DNA of 22,300 nt. Origin: Candidatus Aenigmatarchaeota archaeon (GTDB taxonomy: Archaea > Aenigmatarchaeota > Aenigmatarchaeia > QMZP01). The notes beneath the pieces were generated by a model. The model did no database searches and had not been told where the DNA came from. It saw nothing but the letters and a program-made list of their open reading frames with translations. Shown here piece after piece: positions 12,277 to 20,940 of the stretch. The stretch is from contig DAOVGQ010000048.1 of the NCBI GenBank assembly GCA_030672315.1, positions 1 through 22,300 of the forward strand, given 5' to 3'. Positions within the stretch are counted from its first letter, which is position 1. Every line of letters starts with the position of its first letter. Position numbers and translations under genes: made by a program.

Positions 12277-12302
12277 ATATATAATTTATAGCGATAGAAA
12301 TG

Positions 12303-12310
12303 TTATAAAT
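12303..12310. promoter_or_regulatory. Shared divergent TATA-like box (kae1 / NYN gene)
   Basis: TTATAAAT lies about 30 nt from the kae1 start at 12276 and about 34 nt before the NYN gene ATG. The NYN gene additionally has GGGGAG 6-7 nt before its ATG. Confidence 0.45.
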
Positions 12311-12339
12311 ACCTCCAATATATTTTTGGGGAGATTAAA

Positions 12340-12798
12340 ATGGCAGGGAGAAAAAGAAATATAGCCCTCTTTGTGGACGGGCCAAATATGATAAGAAGCG
12401 AGTTTGCCTTTGGTCTAAATGAAATATATGAAGCCGCAAGAAAATATGGTGACGTTAAGATAGCAGAGGTGTTTGTGGACAAATATGCCCCCACAAAACT
12501 TATAGAAACCGTACTGAATAAAGGCTTTCGTTTAGGGGATGTTGGAATAGAAGATGTTGATGCACCCCTTGCCTCAAGAGCAACGGAAGTGATTTGTAAT
12601 CCAAAATATGATTTCATAGGCAGAATAGCCTTGTCAACACGGGACGGTGACTTTGCCTCATTATTGCATAGGGCAAAAAACTACAACAAGGAAACTATTG
12701 TGATAGGCACTGAACTGAATTTTTCACCTGCTCTTAAAGGAGCTGCAGACTATGTTGAGATTCTAAAAGCTAAAGGGAACGATTTGATTGATGATTAA
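12340..12798 (+). CDS. NYN-domain (PIN-like) putative ribonuclease
   Basis: A 152-aa protein of the NYN/LabA-like (DUF88) group, a PIN-like fold. IALFVDGPNMIR carries Asp13 and Asn16. The middle EVFVDKYAPTKLIETVLNKGF is a helix-strand unit. STRDGDFASLLHRAK gives Asp102 and Asp104. These acidic residues form the metal site in PIN-like nucleases, so RNA cleavage is likely, target unknown. Archaea have a family of just this size. GGGGAG upstream fixes the start. The gene is A/T-richer than its neighbours, like the PurF-like gene 57 nt downstream, suggesting the two travelled together. Confidence 0.85.
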   Translation: MAGRKRNIALFVDGPNMIRSEFAFGLNEIYEAARKYGDVKIAEVFVDKYAPTKLIETVLNKGFRLGDVGIEDVDAPLASRATEVICNPKYDFIGRIALSTRDGDFASLLHRAKNYNKETIVIGTELNFSPALKGAADYVEILKAKGNDLIDD

Positions 12799-12855
12799 AT
12801 AAGAATTTGCATGAAAGGGATTTAAAACTTCTATCCAAGAAACAATTGATTTCTT

Positions 12856-14241
12856 ATGTCCTTCGGGATTGTCGGGGTTTATGGGAAGGGCAAATTAAAA
12901 GACACTGCAAGAACTACTTATGATGCTATTTTGATGTTCCATCACAGAAGCGGGAGGGAATACCCTGTAATAGCCACGAATATGAAAGGAGATGGCCCAT
13001 TCAGTATATACGGGCGTGATGACTCAGGCTTCAGGGACATATCCCTTAAGGAACTGGACTTGGATGAGTCAGATATAGGGATTGGAAGAATATCTGACAA
13101 AAACCATCCAGGACCCTTGGTAGCAAATCACGCCGGAATAATTGCTCCGGATGGCGTTGCGGTTGTAGGTAACGGGAAGCTAACAAACTATGATGAGGTT
13201 CAGAAGGGGATTTATGATGACGGGGGTGCCCTTAAACCCAACCCGTCGGCTGCTGACATGCTTATACATCTTATATCCCGTTCTGGAAAAGATAACATAA
13301 AGGATGCATTCACACACTCGCTGGAGGGCATGAAGGGCTCTTACTGTTTTATTGCAATGTTTAATGACAGTCTTGCTGCTGTCAGGGACAGGCACGGGCA
13401 TATGCCCCTCTCTCTGGGAAGCCTTAAGGGTGCTCCGGTAATCGCTTCAGAGACCAGTGCATTCAACAGAATAGGTGCCGAATATAAATGCGATATTGGG
13501 GAAGGGGAGCTCGTGGTGTTCGACAAGAACACATCAACATCATATAAGCTTTTTGAAAGCGACCCCAGACACTGCATAAGAGAGCTTGTATATTTTGCAA
13601 ACCCAGGGAGCAGGATTTTCGGAGGCCACAGGGTTTCAAAGTACAGATTCAATTCCGGAAGGGCTCTTGCACATGAGCATGAAAAAATACTGAAGAATAT
13701 CGACATTGTTGTGCCTGTACCGGATTCCGGAAGATATGCTGCAATAGGCGTTTCAGGGGAAACCGGCAGGCCCTACAGGCTGGGACTGGTCGAGTCTCCA
13801 GGAGGGATGAAGATTCTCCTAAAGGAGCAGAAGGACGACAAGAAAAAAGATATAAGGGACAAGCTCTATGTTGACTCGGATATAGTAAACATGCAGAGTG
13901 TTGCTCTTGTAGAGGATTCAGGCCTCACGTTTGAGACTGCGTGTGAGATATCAAAGATGATGGATGAAGCCGATGCAAGAGAGCTCCACTGGTATTTTGC
14001 AAGCCCGCCCCCAAGGCACAGATGCCCCTACAGGGAATCCATCAAACACATGGAAGGCATCAAGGGTGATGATAGCGAGATCAACGATAGGGTTCTGGAT
14101 ATAATCAGCGATGGAGGGAAGAACAAGAAAGTAAAGAGCGTGAACTTCCTTGGTCTGGAGACAACACTGGATTTGACAGGAAAGCCCAATGAATACTGCT
14201 ATCAGTGCCTTACAGAAAAGGATTTATACGATGATGTATAA
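12856..14241 (+). CDS. PurF-like protein with lost catalytic motifs
   Basis: A 461-aa homologue of glutamine PRPP amidotransferase over its full length. Recognisable blocks: GNGKLTNYDEV (105-115), LAAVRDRHGHMPLSLG (173-188), ASETSAFNRIGAEY (197-210), LVYFANPGS, VVPVPDSGRYAAIG (285-298), ASPPPRHRCPY (382-392). Two active sites are damaged. The start is MSFGIVG, so the Ntn nucleophile that should be Cys in MCGIVG is absent. The PRPP loop, normally VDDSIVRGTT, is VEDSGLTFET. Yet Cys240, Cys390, Cys448 and Cys451 sit where B. subtilis-type PurF binds its 4Fe-4S cluster. A role other than purine synthesis (structural, regulatory or nucleotide-sensing) is inferred. It lies 57 nt after the NYN gene. 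Confidence 0.88.
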   Translation: MSFGIVGVYGKGKLKDTARTTYDAILMFHHRSGREYPVIATNMKGDGPFSIYGRDDSGFRDISLKELDLDESDIGIGRISDKNHPGPLVANHAGIIAPDGVAVVGNGKLTNYDEVQKGIYDDGGALKPNPSAADMLIHLISRSGKDNIKDAFTHSLEGMKGSYCFIAMFNDSLAAVRDRHGHMPLSLGSLKGAPVIASETSAFNRIGAEYKCDIGEGELVVFDKNTSTSYKLFESDPRHCIRELVYFANPGSRIFGGHRVSKYRFNSGRALAHEHEKILKNIDIVVPVPDSGRYAAIGVSGETGRPYRLGLVESPGGMKILLKEQKDDKKKDIRDKLYVDSDIVNMQSVALVEDSGLTFETACEISKMMDEADARELHWYFASPPPRHRCPYRESIKHMEGIKGDDSEINDRVLDIISDGGKNKKVKSVNFLGLETTLDLTGKPNEYCYQCLTEKDLYDDV

Positions 14242-14398
14242 GTATTGTTCAGTGGTTCACATGAAGGGTGAATGCCGGATCCCTGGTCAGTAAAGGCCCT
14301 GATTTTCTTAGCTTTGTCTGCAAATATAGTTGTATTTTAGACGAATCCACTTTAATTAATAAACATGAGGAGCATAATCTTAACTTAACGTGATTGGA

Positions 14399-17308
14399 AT
14401 GTTCGAGCCCTTTGCCCCGCAAAAGATAGAGGAGAAGGTCCTGAAATTCTGGAAGGAGAGAAAGGTCTATTCCAGGGTCAAGAAGGCCTCGGCAGGGGGG
14501 AAGCCCTTCTTCTTTGCAGACGGGCCTCCCTATGCCACCGGGAACATCCACATGGGGACTGGCTGGAACAAGATAATCAAGGATGCCTACATAAGGTTCT
14601 GGAGGATGCAGGGATTCGATGTCTGGGACCAGCCCGGGTACGACAGCCACGGGACCCCTATTGAGTACCAGGTCGAGAAGAAGCTGGGTTTCTCCAGTAA
14701 GAAGGACATCGAGGCCTACGGGGCTGCCAGGTTCATAAGGGAGTGCCGGAGGTTTGCGACCAAATATATAGACGTTATGAGCAGGGAGTTCGCAAACCTC
14801 GGGGTGTGGATGGACTGGGACAGGCCCTACATAACCCTCAAGAACAGCTACATAGAGGGCGCCTGGTTCACCTTCAAGAGGGCCCATGAGAAGGGCCTGC
14901 TCTACAAGGGGCTTTATCCCATTCATGTTTGCCCGAGGTGCGAGACCGCGGTCTCCTACAACGAGATAGAGCACGAGACAGTCACGGAGGAATCAATATA
15001 CGTCAAGTTTCCGATACACGGCCGGAAGGGCGAGTTCTTTCTGATATGGACCACCACGCCCTGGACGCTTCCGGCCAACACAGGGATAATGGTTCACCCC
15101 AGCTTCTCCTATTCCCTGGTTGAGGTTGAGAACAGGGAGAAGTATGTCATAGCAACAGAACTTGTTGACAGCATCATGGAGAAGCTGGGTATAGAGTCGT
15201 ATACCACGGTTCAGACCTTCTCAGGGGATGATTTGTCAGGGATGCTCTATGAGCATCCCCTCAAGGACCTTGTCCCTGCAATCCGGAATCTCAAGGGAGC
15301 GCACAGGGTCGTGACCTCTGCAAGGTACGTCACCCTGGAACAGGGAACCGGCCTTGTCCACACCGCGCCTGGCCACGGCGCAGAGGACTACATCGTGGGT
15401 GTCCAGGAGGGCCTGCCCCAGGTATCCCCTGTCAGGACAGACGGGACCTTCACAAGGGAGGCCGGGAGCTGGCTTGAGGGAAGGTTCACCAAGGATGCTG
15501 ATTCCATTATACTTCAGAAGCTCTCTGAAAGGAATGTCCTGCTCAAGAAGGAGGAGATAAGCCACGAATACCCGATGTGCTGGCGCTGCAGCTCGTCCCT
15601 GCTCCAGATAAGCGTGCCCCAGTGGTTCTTCAAGATAACAGAGATAAGGAGCAGGCTCCTGGAAGAGAACAGGAAGGTCAGGTGGGTCCCCAGGTGGGCA
15701 GGAAACCGCTTCAGGAACTGGCTCCAGAACCTCGGTGACTGGCCGGTCTCCAGGCAGAGATACTGGGGGATTCCCCTCCCCATATGGGAGTGTGTGTGCG
15801 GGGAGATTGAGGTGGTAGGCTCCTTTGAGGAGCTGAAGAGGAAGGCCGGGCTCAAGAAGGAGATAGACTTCCACAGGCCCGGGATTGACAGGGTAAGGAT
15901 TCCCTGCCCGAAATGCGGCAAGAAGATGAAGAGGACACCGGATGTCCTTGATGTGTGGTTCGATTCAGGTGTCTCGACGTGGGCTGCCCTGGAATACCCG
16001 AGAAAGAAGGCCCTGTATAAGAAGCTCTGGCCATCAACCTTCCAGACTGAGGGGCCTGACCAGTTCAGGGGATGGTGGAACTCCCAGATGATAACCAGTG
16101 TGCTCACCTTTGACAGGTCACCATTTGGAACGATAATGCTGCACGGATTTGTCCTGGACGCCAGGGGTGCCAAGATGTCCAAGTCCAAAGGGAATGTGGT
16201 CACCCCGGAACAGGTGGTAGAGAGGTATGGCAGGGACGTTCTCAGGTTCTATCTAATAAGCAGCGCTCCCTGGGATGACTTCTATTTCAACTGGGAGGGG
16301 GCAAAGGAGACCAGCAAGCTCTTCAATGTGCTCTGGAATGTCTACCAGTTCACAAAGGCCTATGCCCCCAAACCTCCCCTTCCTGCCTCAACGCACACAA
16401 GGAAGGGCAGGCAAGAGAAGCCTGCCAGAAAGCCCGGGCTCAGGCCCGAGGACAGGTGGATAATAAGCAGGGTGAACAGCCTCCTGGATTTAACCGGTCA
16501 GGCGAGGCAGTACATGCTCCACAAGCTTGTGACAGAGATGAGTGATTTCATACTGAACGACCTCTCGAGGTGGTATGTAAAGCTGGTGCGGGACAGGCTC
16601 TCCCCCTGGTACAGGGGCAGGGACAAGGCAGCTGCCCAGTACACACTCCACTACGTCCTGGAGAGGCTTGTAAAGGTCATGGCTCCTGTCTCCCCTTTCA
16701 TGAGCGAGCATATATACCAGGAGCTTTTCAGGAAGGAGATTTCTGTTCATTCAGAGGCCTGGCCTGAACAGGAAAAGGCCCTTGTGGATAAGAAGCTCGA
16801 GAGTTCTATGGGTGTCGTGAAGGGCCTTATCGAGTCCATGAATGCAGCAAGGGGGGAGAAGGGCCTGAAGCTCAAATGGCCGCTCGATGCTGTCTATGTC
16901 TGTCCGGAGAAGGAGGTCCTGAAGGCTGTGAAGTCCCTGAGGGATGTGATTTGCTTCATGGGCAATGTGAGAGAGGTCAGGTTCCTTGACAAGGCCTCAA
17001 GGGGCATGAAGGCCTTCCCTGGGGGGAGGCTAGGCCTGGGAGAGGTCCTTGAGGAGGAGAAGTTTGTAAGGGAGCTTGTAAGGAACATCCAGGTCCTCAG
17101 GAAGAAGGAGGGGCTCAGGGTGACGGATAATATTGTTCTGAGTCTCAAGACCGACAAGGAGACCCAGGCCCTGCTGGAAAGGCATGAAAGGGAGATTAGT
17201 TTGGCTGTAGGATCTCCTTGGGTTAAATACGAACAACCCAAAGACGAAAAGGGCATATTTACCTTCCAAGGCAAGACCGTCCGCATAGGTTTCAAAAAGA
17301 AGAAGTAG
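14399..17308 (+). CDS. ileS: Isoleucyl-tRNA synthetase
   Basis: A 969-aa class I synthetase that charges tRNA-Ile. ADGPPYATGNIHMGT holds the HIGH-type motif, here HMGT, at about residues 51-54. WTTTPWTLPAN marks the CP1 editing domain. GAKMSKSKGN at about 592-601 is the KMSKS loop. CPRC, CWRC and CPKCGKK are zinc-binding knuckles, and DVLDVWFDSG is the family signature before the KMSKS region. The anticodon-binding helical domain follows (about 680-850). I use ATG 14399 rather than the in-frame GTG at 14390, because GTGAT just before it can act as a ribosome site and the protein then begins MFEPFAP as in relatives. A TATA-like run lies at 14351-14362. Confidence 0.97.
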   Translation: MFEPFAPQKIEEKVLKFWKERKVYSRVKKASAGGKPFFFADGPPYATGNIHMGTGWNKIIKDAYIRFWRMQGFDVWDQPGYDSHGTPIEYQVEKKLGFSSKKDIEAYGAARFIRECRRFATKYIDVMSREFANLGVWMDWDRPYITLKNSYIEGAWFTFKRAHEKGLLYKGLYPIHVCPRCETAVSYNEIEHETVTEESIYVKFPIHGRKGEFFLIWTTTPWTLPANTGIMVHPSFSYSLVEVENREKYVIATELVDSIMEKLGIESYTTVQTFSGDDLSGMLYEHPLKDLVPAIRNLKGAHRVVTSARYVTLEQGTGLVHTAPGHGAEDYIVGVQEGLPQVSPVRTDGTFTREAGSWLEGRFTKDADSIILQKLSERNVLLKKEEISHEYPMCWRCSSSLLQISVPQWFFKITEIRSRLLEENRKVRWVPRWAGNRFRNWLQNLGDWPVSRQRYWGIPLPIWECVCGEIEVVGSFEELKRKAGLKKEIDFHRPGIDRVRIPCPKCGKKMKRTPDVLDVWFDSGVSTWAALEYPRKKALYKKLWPSTFQTEGPDQFRGWWNSQMITSVLTFDRSPFGTIMLHGFVLDARGAKMSKSKGNVVTPEQVVERYGRDVLRFYLISSAPWDDFYFNWEGAKETSKLFNVLWNVYQFTKAYAPKPPLPASTHTRKGRQEKPARKPGLRPEDRWIISRVNSLLDLTGQARQYMLHKLVTEMSDFILNDLSRWYVKLVRDRLSPWYRGRDKAAAQYTLHYVLERLVKVMAPVSPFMSEHIYQELFRKEISVHSEAWPEQEKALVDKKLESSMGVVKGLIESMNAARGEKGLKLKWPLDAVYVCPEKEVLKAVKSLRDVICFMGNVREVRFLDKASRGMKAFPGGRLGLGEVLEEEKFVRELVRNIQVLRKKEGLRVTDNIVLSLKTDKETQALLERHEREISLAVGSPWVKYEQPKDEKGIFTFQGKTVRIGFKKKK

Positions 17309-17317
17309 TTTTTTAAG
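17309..17317 (+). promoter_or_regulatory. TATA box of the CDP-alcohol phosphatidyltransferase gene
   Basis: TTTTTTAAG is centred 25 nt before ATG 17338 and directly follows the ileS stop codon. It argues for the 17338 start over a GTG at 17317. Confidence 0.55.
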
Positions 17318-17337
17318 TGGTAATCCAATTTATTGGC

Positions 17338-17940
17338 ATGACCCTCTACAGGCAGAGGGAGAAGTTCCAGGACCTCTCAATAAGGATTGGCATGGCCTTC
17401 AGCAGGCTCGGGCTCTCCCCCAACCAGTGGACCATGCTCTCGATTCTTCCTGTCATAGCGGGCCTCTGGTTCCTCTACTATTCGCAGTTCCTCCAGGCAG
17501 CGCTGCTCCTGCTTCTGTCCTCCTTTCTTGACTTTGTGGACGGCTCTGTGGCACGGGTGACAGGAAGGGTATCCAGGCTCGGGGCCTATTTTGACACGAT
17601 AGTGGACAGGTATGTGGAGTTCATAATCGTGCTGGGAATACTCCTTGCTGGAATCCCGGGCTTTCTTATTCCCTCGGCAGCATGGATTCTGCTCTACCTT
17701 TTCGGTGCCATGATGACCACCTATGCCAAGGCAGCTGCCATGGAAAAGGGCCTGACTGAGAGGGAGATACGCGGCGGGATATTTGAGAGGGCAGAGAGGC
17801 TTATCCTTCTCTTTGTGGGGCTTCTCCTGGCCTCCCTGGAGCCGCTCTACCTGACCTATACAGTTGCCCTGCTGGCTGTCCTGACAAACATCTCGGCTGT
17901 CCAGAGGATATGGATAGTTATATCAAGAGCTAAGGAATAA
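17338..17940 (+). CDS. CDP-alcohol phosphatidyltransferase family protein
   Basis: A 200-aa integral membrane enzyme of the family that joins CDP-activated lipids to an alcohol, such as myo-inositol phosphate, serine or glycerol phosphate. The full signature D(x)2DG(x)2AR(x)8G(x)3D(x)3D is present: Asp65, Asp68, Gly69, Ala72, Arg73, Gly82, Asp86 and Asp90. About six TM helices flank it. In archaea these enzymes build archaetidyl phospholipids. The alcohol acceptor cannot be told from sequence. The start rests on the leaderless TATA spacing. It sits 29 nt after ileS but with its own promoter. Confidence 0.92.
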   Translation: MTLYRQREKFQDLSIRIGMAFSRLGLSPNQWTMLSILPVIAGLWFLYYSQFLQAALLLLLSSFLDFVDGSVARVTGRVSRLGAYFDTIVDRYVEFIIVLGILLAGIPGFLIPSAAWILLYLFGAMMTTYAKAAAMEKGLTEREIRGGIFERAERLILLFVGLLLASLEPLYLTYTVALLAVLTNISAVQRIWIVISRAKE

Positions 17941-18106
17941 AACCCTTGCCTCCACGGTTTTGTTACAGAAGAATGGCATGAGCTGTTACCTGCGAGACAG
18001 AAACAGACTGTTAGACCCGGCTGACGCTTTATTAGGGAATAAATGTGTCGATAGTTTTTGTGTGGAAGCTTGATGTCGTTTTTGAGTACCTGAACATCTG
18101 GCACAG

Positions 18107-18117
18107 TTTTATATAAT
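18107..18117 (+). promoter_or_regulatory. TATA box of the four-TM protein gene
   Basis: TTTTATATAAT is centred 26 nt before the ATG at 18138, a textbook leaderless spacing. The preceding 165 nt (17941-18106) hold no gene that I can see. Confidence 0.6.
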
Positions 18118-18137
18118 GAAATCAAAAAAATAGACAT

Positions 18138-18479
18138 ATGGATACTGAAAGGGTTCTTGTTAACATCGTTTGTATTCTTCTTAGCCTCTCCGGAATTGGA
18201 GCGATAAGCAGTATCGGGCTTATCCAATTTTCATTCAACCCAATATATATTGCCAACTTCGTTTTTGGGTTGCTGATGCTGGCTTCTGCCTTTGGGTTGT
18301 ATAAGGCAAAGCTTTGGGGATTCTATCTTGGTGTGGCAGTTCTAATAGTATCTTCCATCACTGGGTTTTTTGATATACTTGCTGGCTTCGATGTATTGTC
18401 TGTTACAGCGATGGTAATAAGATTGGCTATCTTGGTCTTCATCTACTACCTGTTCCGCAAGGGGTTCTTTGCTAAATGA
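18138..18479 (+). CDS. Four-TM membrane protein, unknown function
   Basis: A 113-aa protein with hydrophobic spans at about 8-27, 36-54, 59-80 and 88-105 and a basic C-terminus (RKGFFAK). The layout, with LLMLASAFGLYKAKLWGFYLGV in the middle, resembles small DUF-type membrane proteins common in archaea; function unknown. Its last 8 nt overlap the end of the minus-strand gene at 18472. It has its own strong TATA box. Confidence 0.75.
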   Translation: MDTERVLVNIVCILLSLSGIGAISSIGLIQFSFNPIYIANFVFGLLMLASAFGLYKAKLWGFYLGVAVLIVSSITGFFDILAGFDVLSVTAMVIRLAILVFIYYLFRKGFFAK

Positions 18480-18723
18480 AGAAAAATAAACTCATCAGCC
18501 AGAACTTGAATACAAACACAAAAAGGTTCAATACTATAGCAACTATCCCGTGAACCTTCTTCTGCGGATACTTCACCAGCATGTAGATTCCGACAAGTAT
18601 ACCCACGATAGCGATGTATACGTTCAGAATCAATGCCAGCAAAAAGGCCAGACCCCCGACAATAACAAAAATGCTTGGAACCTTTTGCTCAGTGGTTGCT
18701 TGAGCTTGCTGTTCGTTGGTCAT
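18472..18723 (-). CDS. Small membrane protein, two to three TM
   Basis: An 83-aa protein with a polar, Gln/Thr-rich N-terminus (1-14), then hydrophobic spans at about 17-37, 38-50 and 60-83, with a basic loop YPQKKVHG between. No family recognised. It converges with the four-TM gene and overlaps its 3' end by 8 nt. A TATA-like TTTTTAATTA lies about 30 nt before the ATG. Confidence 0.7.
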   Translation of the reverse strand: MTNEQQAQATTEQKVPSIFVIVGGLAFLLALILNVYIAIVGILVGIYMLVKYPQKKVHGIVAIVLNLFVFVFKFWLMSLFFFI

Positions 18724-18766
18724 AATAATATTTGATTTAACATAATTAAAAAGAAATAGGATAACT

Positions 18767-19681
18767 TTATTCTTCCATCACAATTAGCGTTTTCCCGCCC
18801 CTTTCTGCTGTGAAAGCGAGTTTTCCGTTAATGTCTGTTGCCCCCCAAGGTTCAGTGTATTCCTTTCCTATCTCTTTACCATCATATACAATAAACTGCT
18901 TTGCATCCTTTTCTGCAACATAAGCAAGCTTGCCATTAACTTCTGCTGGCATGTAAGCTTTATCGTATTGCTTGCCAATCTCTTGTCTATCATAGACAAT
19001 GAAGGATTTACCCTCTTCCCTTGCAACATAAGCAAGTTTTCCATTAACCTCTGCAGGCGAATATGCACTATCATGCTCCTTTCCAACTTCTTCATCACCG
19101 AATATTATGAATTTCTTCATTACCCCTGTATCATATGTTATTTTTCCGTCAACAACAGTAACAGAACCAGCAGGCTCATTGTCCGAAATTATTTCATTTC
19201 CGTCATGAACAATAATCTTTGCCCTGGATTTGACAGCAGAAATCCTTTTTGTTGCCACGTAAGCAAGCTTTCTGTTAAATTCAAACGGGTAATTTGCGTC
19301 AATATAATCCTTACCATACTCTGCTCCGTCATAAACTATATATTGTTTTAATCCGTCGCTTGTTTTATCCGCTGCAACATATGCAAGCTTTCCATTAACA
19401 TCAGTTGGAGAGGATGCGGAATAATAATCTTTACCAATCTCATTCCCATCATATACCACGAATACCTTTCCGCTTTCCCATGACCCACTCCTTGCGGTAT
19501 AAGCCAACTTCCCGTTTATCCATGCAGGAGCAAGTGCAGCATCATACCCACTGCCTACTTCAACAAAACCTTCAGGAGGAAACCCTTCTGACGTTGGAAC
19601 GCCACCATCTGTTTGAGTGGTGCATCCAGATACAGCTACAATAATTAAGAGCGAAGCAAAAAGAGCCGTCCAGCATCTCAT
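18767..19681 (-). CDS. Lipoprotein with seven propeller-like repeats
   Basis: A 304-aa protein with a lipoprotein signal peptide: lipobox AVSGC, Cys20. After a short polar linker come six full units and one partial unit of the form VNGKLAYVA...FIVYDGxEIGKxYDxAxxP, about 35-42 aa each. The unit count and a partial last unit matched by an N-terminal strand (GSGYDAALAPAW) suggest a closed seven-bladed beta-propeller anchored to the outside of the membrane. The third unit is longer and the fourth more diverged. No enzymatic motif is visible; ligand or protein binding is inferred. Codons are A/T-rich. A palindrome overlaps its start region (19691-19702). Confidence 0.82.
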   Translation of the reverse strand: MRCWTALFASLLIIVAVSGCTTQTDGGVPTSEGFPPEGFVEVGSGYDAALAPAWINGKLAYTARSGSWESGKVFVVYDGNEIGKDYYSASSPTDVNGKLAYVAADKTSDGLKQYIVYDGAEYGKDYIDANYPFEFNRKLAYVATKRISAVKSRAKIIVHDGNEIISDNEPAGSVTVVDGKITYDTGVMKKFIIFGDEEVGKEHDSAYSPAEVNGKLAYVAREEGKSFIVYDRQEIGKQYDKAYMPAEVNGKLAYVAEKDAKQFIVYDGKEIGKEYTEPWGATDINGKLAFTAERGGKTLIVMEE

Positions 19682-19690
19682 AATATTATG

Positions 19691-19702
19691 TTAGTTAACT
19701 AA
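19691..19702. promoter_or_regulatory. Palindromic operator candidate TTAGTTAACTAA
   Basis: A perfect 12-nt palindrome directly between the minus-strand TATA box (19701-19711) and the start codon of the repeat lipoprotein gene. Because the transcript is probably leaderless, a repressor here would block transcription initiation. Confidence 0.45.
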
Positions 19703-19711
19703 TAATATAAA
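19701..19711 (-). promoter_or_regulatory. TATA box of the repeat lipoprotein gene
   Basis: TTTATATTATT on the minus strand, centred about 26 nt before the ATG at 19681. Confidence 0.55.
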
Positions 19712-19815
19712 TGAAAGCCTTTCTTGCTCCTGGTCTCTAATACCCCTCTAATGATTAATGCTTAAAACCCTTGCCTTCAAGACTTTATAGCAGGGTTTTT
19801 TAAGGGGGCTTTTCT

Positions 19816-20892
19816 GTGGAGAGGCTTATTCCAAGAATCAGGGAGATTGCAGAGAACATATGCCAGGCCGAGAGCAAGAGAAAGAGGCTGGCAGACTTTC
19901 TCAGGGGAGTGGGAGAGGAGACCGAGATACTCTCGAGGCTGGAGCCGAGCCCCCTGGAAAAAATCAGGGTAGCAGGCGTGGACGGCGGGCTCGCAAAGAA
20001 GAGCCTCCACGGGTTCGACTGCATCCTTGTGAGGGCTGCTGCAGCATGCTTCCACTACCAGGCCGGGAGGAGGAGTAAGGTCGAGTACTTCCCCTCCAGG
20101 ATTCCCTCCCCAGAGGCCGAGGTGCTTGAGGCCCTGTCTGACCTTGACTGGGCGCACTTCACCTCCATAATGAGGCAGGGGGTGGAGGTGAGGACAGCCC
20201 TGGAATCCCTGGACAGGCTCAGGCCTGACATCCTGCTCATGGACGGCTCGATTGTTCCCTACTATGCGGACAGGCCTGCCAGGACATCCAGGGTCTACAG
20301 GCACTACAGCTCCATGATAGAGGACTTCATGAAGCTCTACAGGATTTGCCTGGAGAGGGGGGTTGTCCTGGCCGGGGTGATAGAGGACTCCAGGGGGACT
20401 TCATACTGCAGTATGATAAACAGGGAGCTCCTCTCCAAGGTTAGCCATCCCCTTACAGGGAAGATGGGAGAGCTCCTGGAGAGGACAAGGGACACCAACC
20501 TGCTCTACTGGGTCCTTGAGAAGGGGGAGAGGAGCAGGGTATTCCCCTACTCGGAGAGGCCCGGGGAGCACCCTGTATTGAGGGACTTCGGGTCTCTGGC
20601 AGAGAGAGTGAACAGCTTCTATCTCAAGACCGCAAAACACGACAGGCCCATAAGGGTGGACATGCTGGCCAGGGGGGACGATGTAATAGGCGAGGCCGAT
20701 GAGCTGGGCTCTGTTCTCCTTGCGATATCCGGCCAGCACTCTGGATACGGGCTCCCTGTTCCCCTGATAGAGGCCGACAACGTGGCCAAGCTCTCGGACA
20801 ACGAAGTGGAGAACTTCTACTCGCACATACTGAGCTTTGCAGGCAACATACCAAGTGTCATGAGACTGAGAAGGGAGCAGAGGCCATTTTAA
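19816..20892 (+). CDS. nurA: NurA-domain 5'-3' nuclease
   Basis: A 358-aa protein. NurA works with the HerA helicase, next to Mre11-Rad50, to resect DNA ends in archaeal recombination repair. Motifs: RVAGVDGG with Asp56, ILLMDGSI with Asp143, AGVIEDSRGTSYC near 186-198, and VPLIEADNVAKL with Asp321. These match the conserved acidic positions of the NurA RNase-H-like fold. The N-terminal 45 residues are helical, as usual. The start is GTG at 19816, with a CTTTATAG box centred about 29 nt upstream. herA, mre11 and rad50 are not in this window. Confidence 0.93.
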   Translation: MERLIPRIREIAENICQAESKRKRLADFLRGVGEETEILSRLEPSPLEKIRVAGVDGGLAKKSLHGFDCILVRAAAACFHYQAGRRSKVEYFPSRIPSPEAEVLEALSDLDWAHFTSIMRQGVEVRTALESLDRLRPDILLMDGSIVPYYADRPARTSRVYRHYSSMIEDFMKLYRICLERGVVLAGVIEDSRGTSYCSMINRELLSKVSHPLTGKMGELLERTRDTNLLYWVLEKGERSRVFPYSERPGEHPVLRDFGSLAERVNSFYLKTAKHDRPIRVDMLARGDDVIGEADELGSVLLAISGQHSGYGLPVPLIEADNVAKLSDNEVENFYSHILSFAGNIPSVMRLRREQRPF

Positions 20893-20916
20893 AAGTGGTT
20901 ACACGCTTTTATGAAA

Positions 20917-20940
20917 GTCGGTAGACTCTCGTAAAAAAGG
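20917..20940. repeat. Hairpin-plus-tail motif, copy 2
   Basis: GTC-GGTA-GAC followed by TCTCGTAAAAAAGG, 24 nt after the nurA stop codon. Similarity to copy 3 extends upstream (GTTACACGCTTTTATGAA against GTTAACGTTTTGCAGAA). Confidence 0.55.

Noticed and set aside
14364..14387. Seven-codon leader ORF (MRSIILT) before ileS, as an Ile attenuator
   Set aside because: Only two Ile codons, no clear alternative hairpins, and a TATA-like run at 14351-14362 that would place transcription start inside or after it.
14249..14974. 241-aa minus-strand frame over the start of ileS
   Set aside because: Pro/Leu-rich mirror of ileS codons with no own signals.
18069..18105. C/D-box guide RNA (TGATGT ... CTGA)
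   Set aside because: Only one imperfect C box and one D box, with no closing stem and no second box pair.
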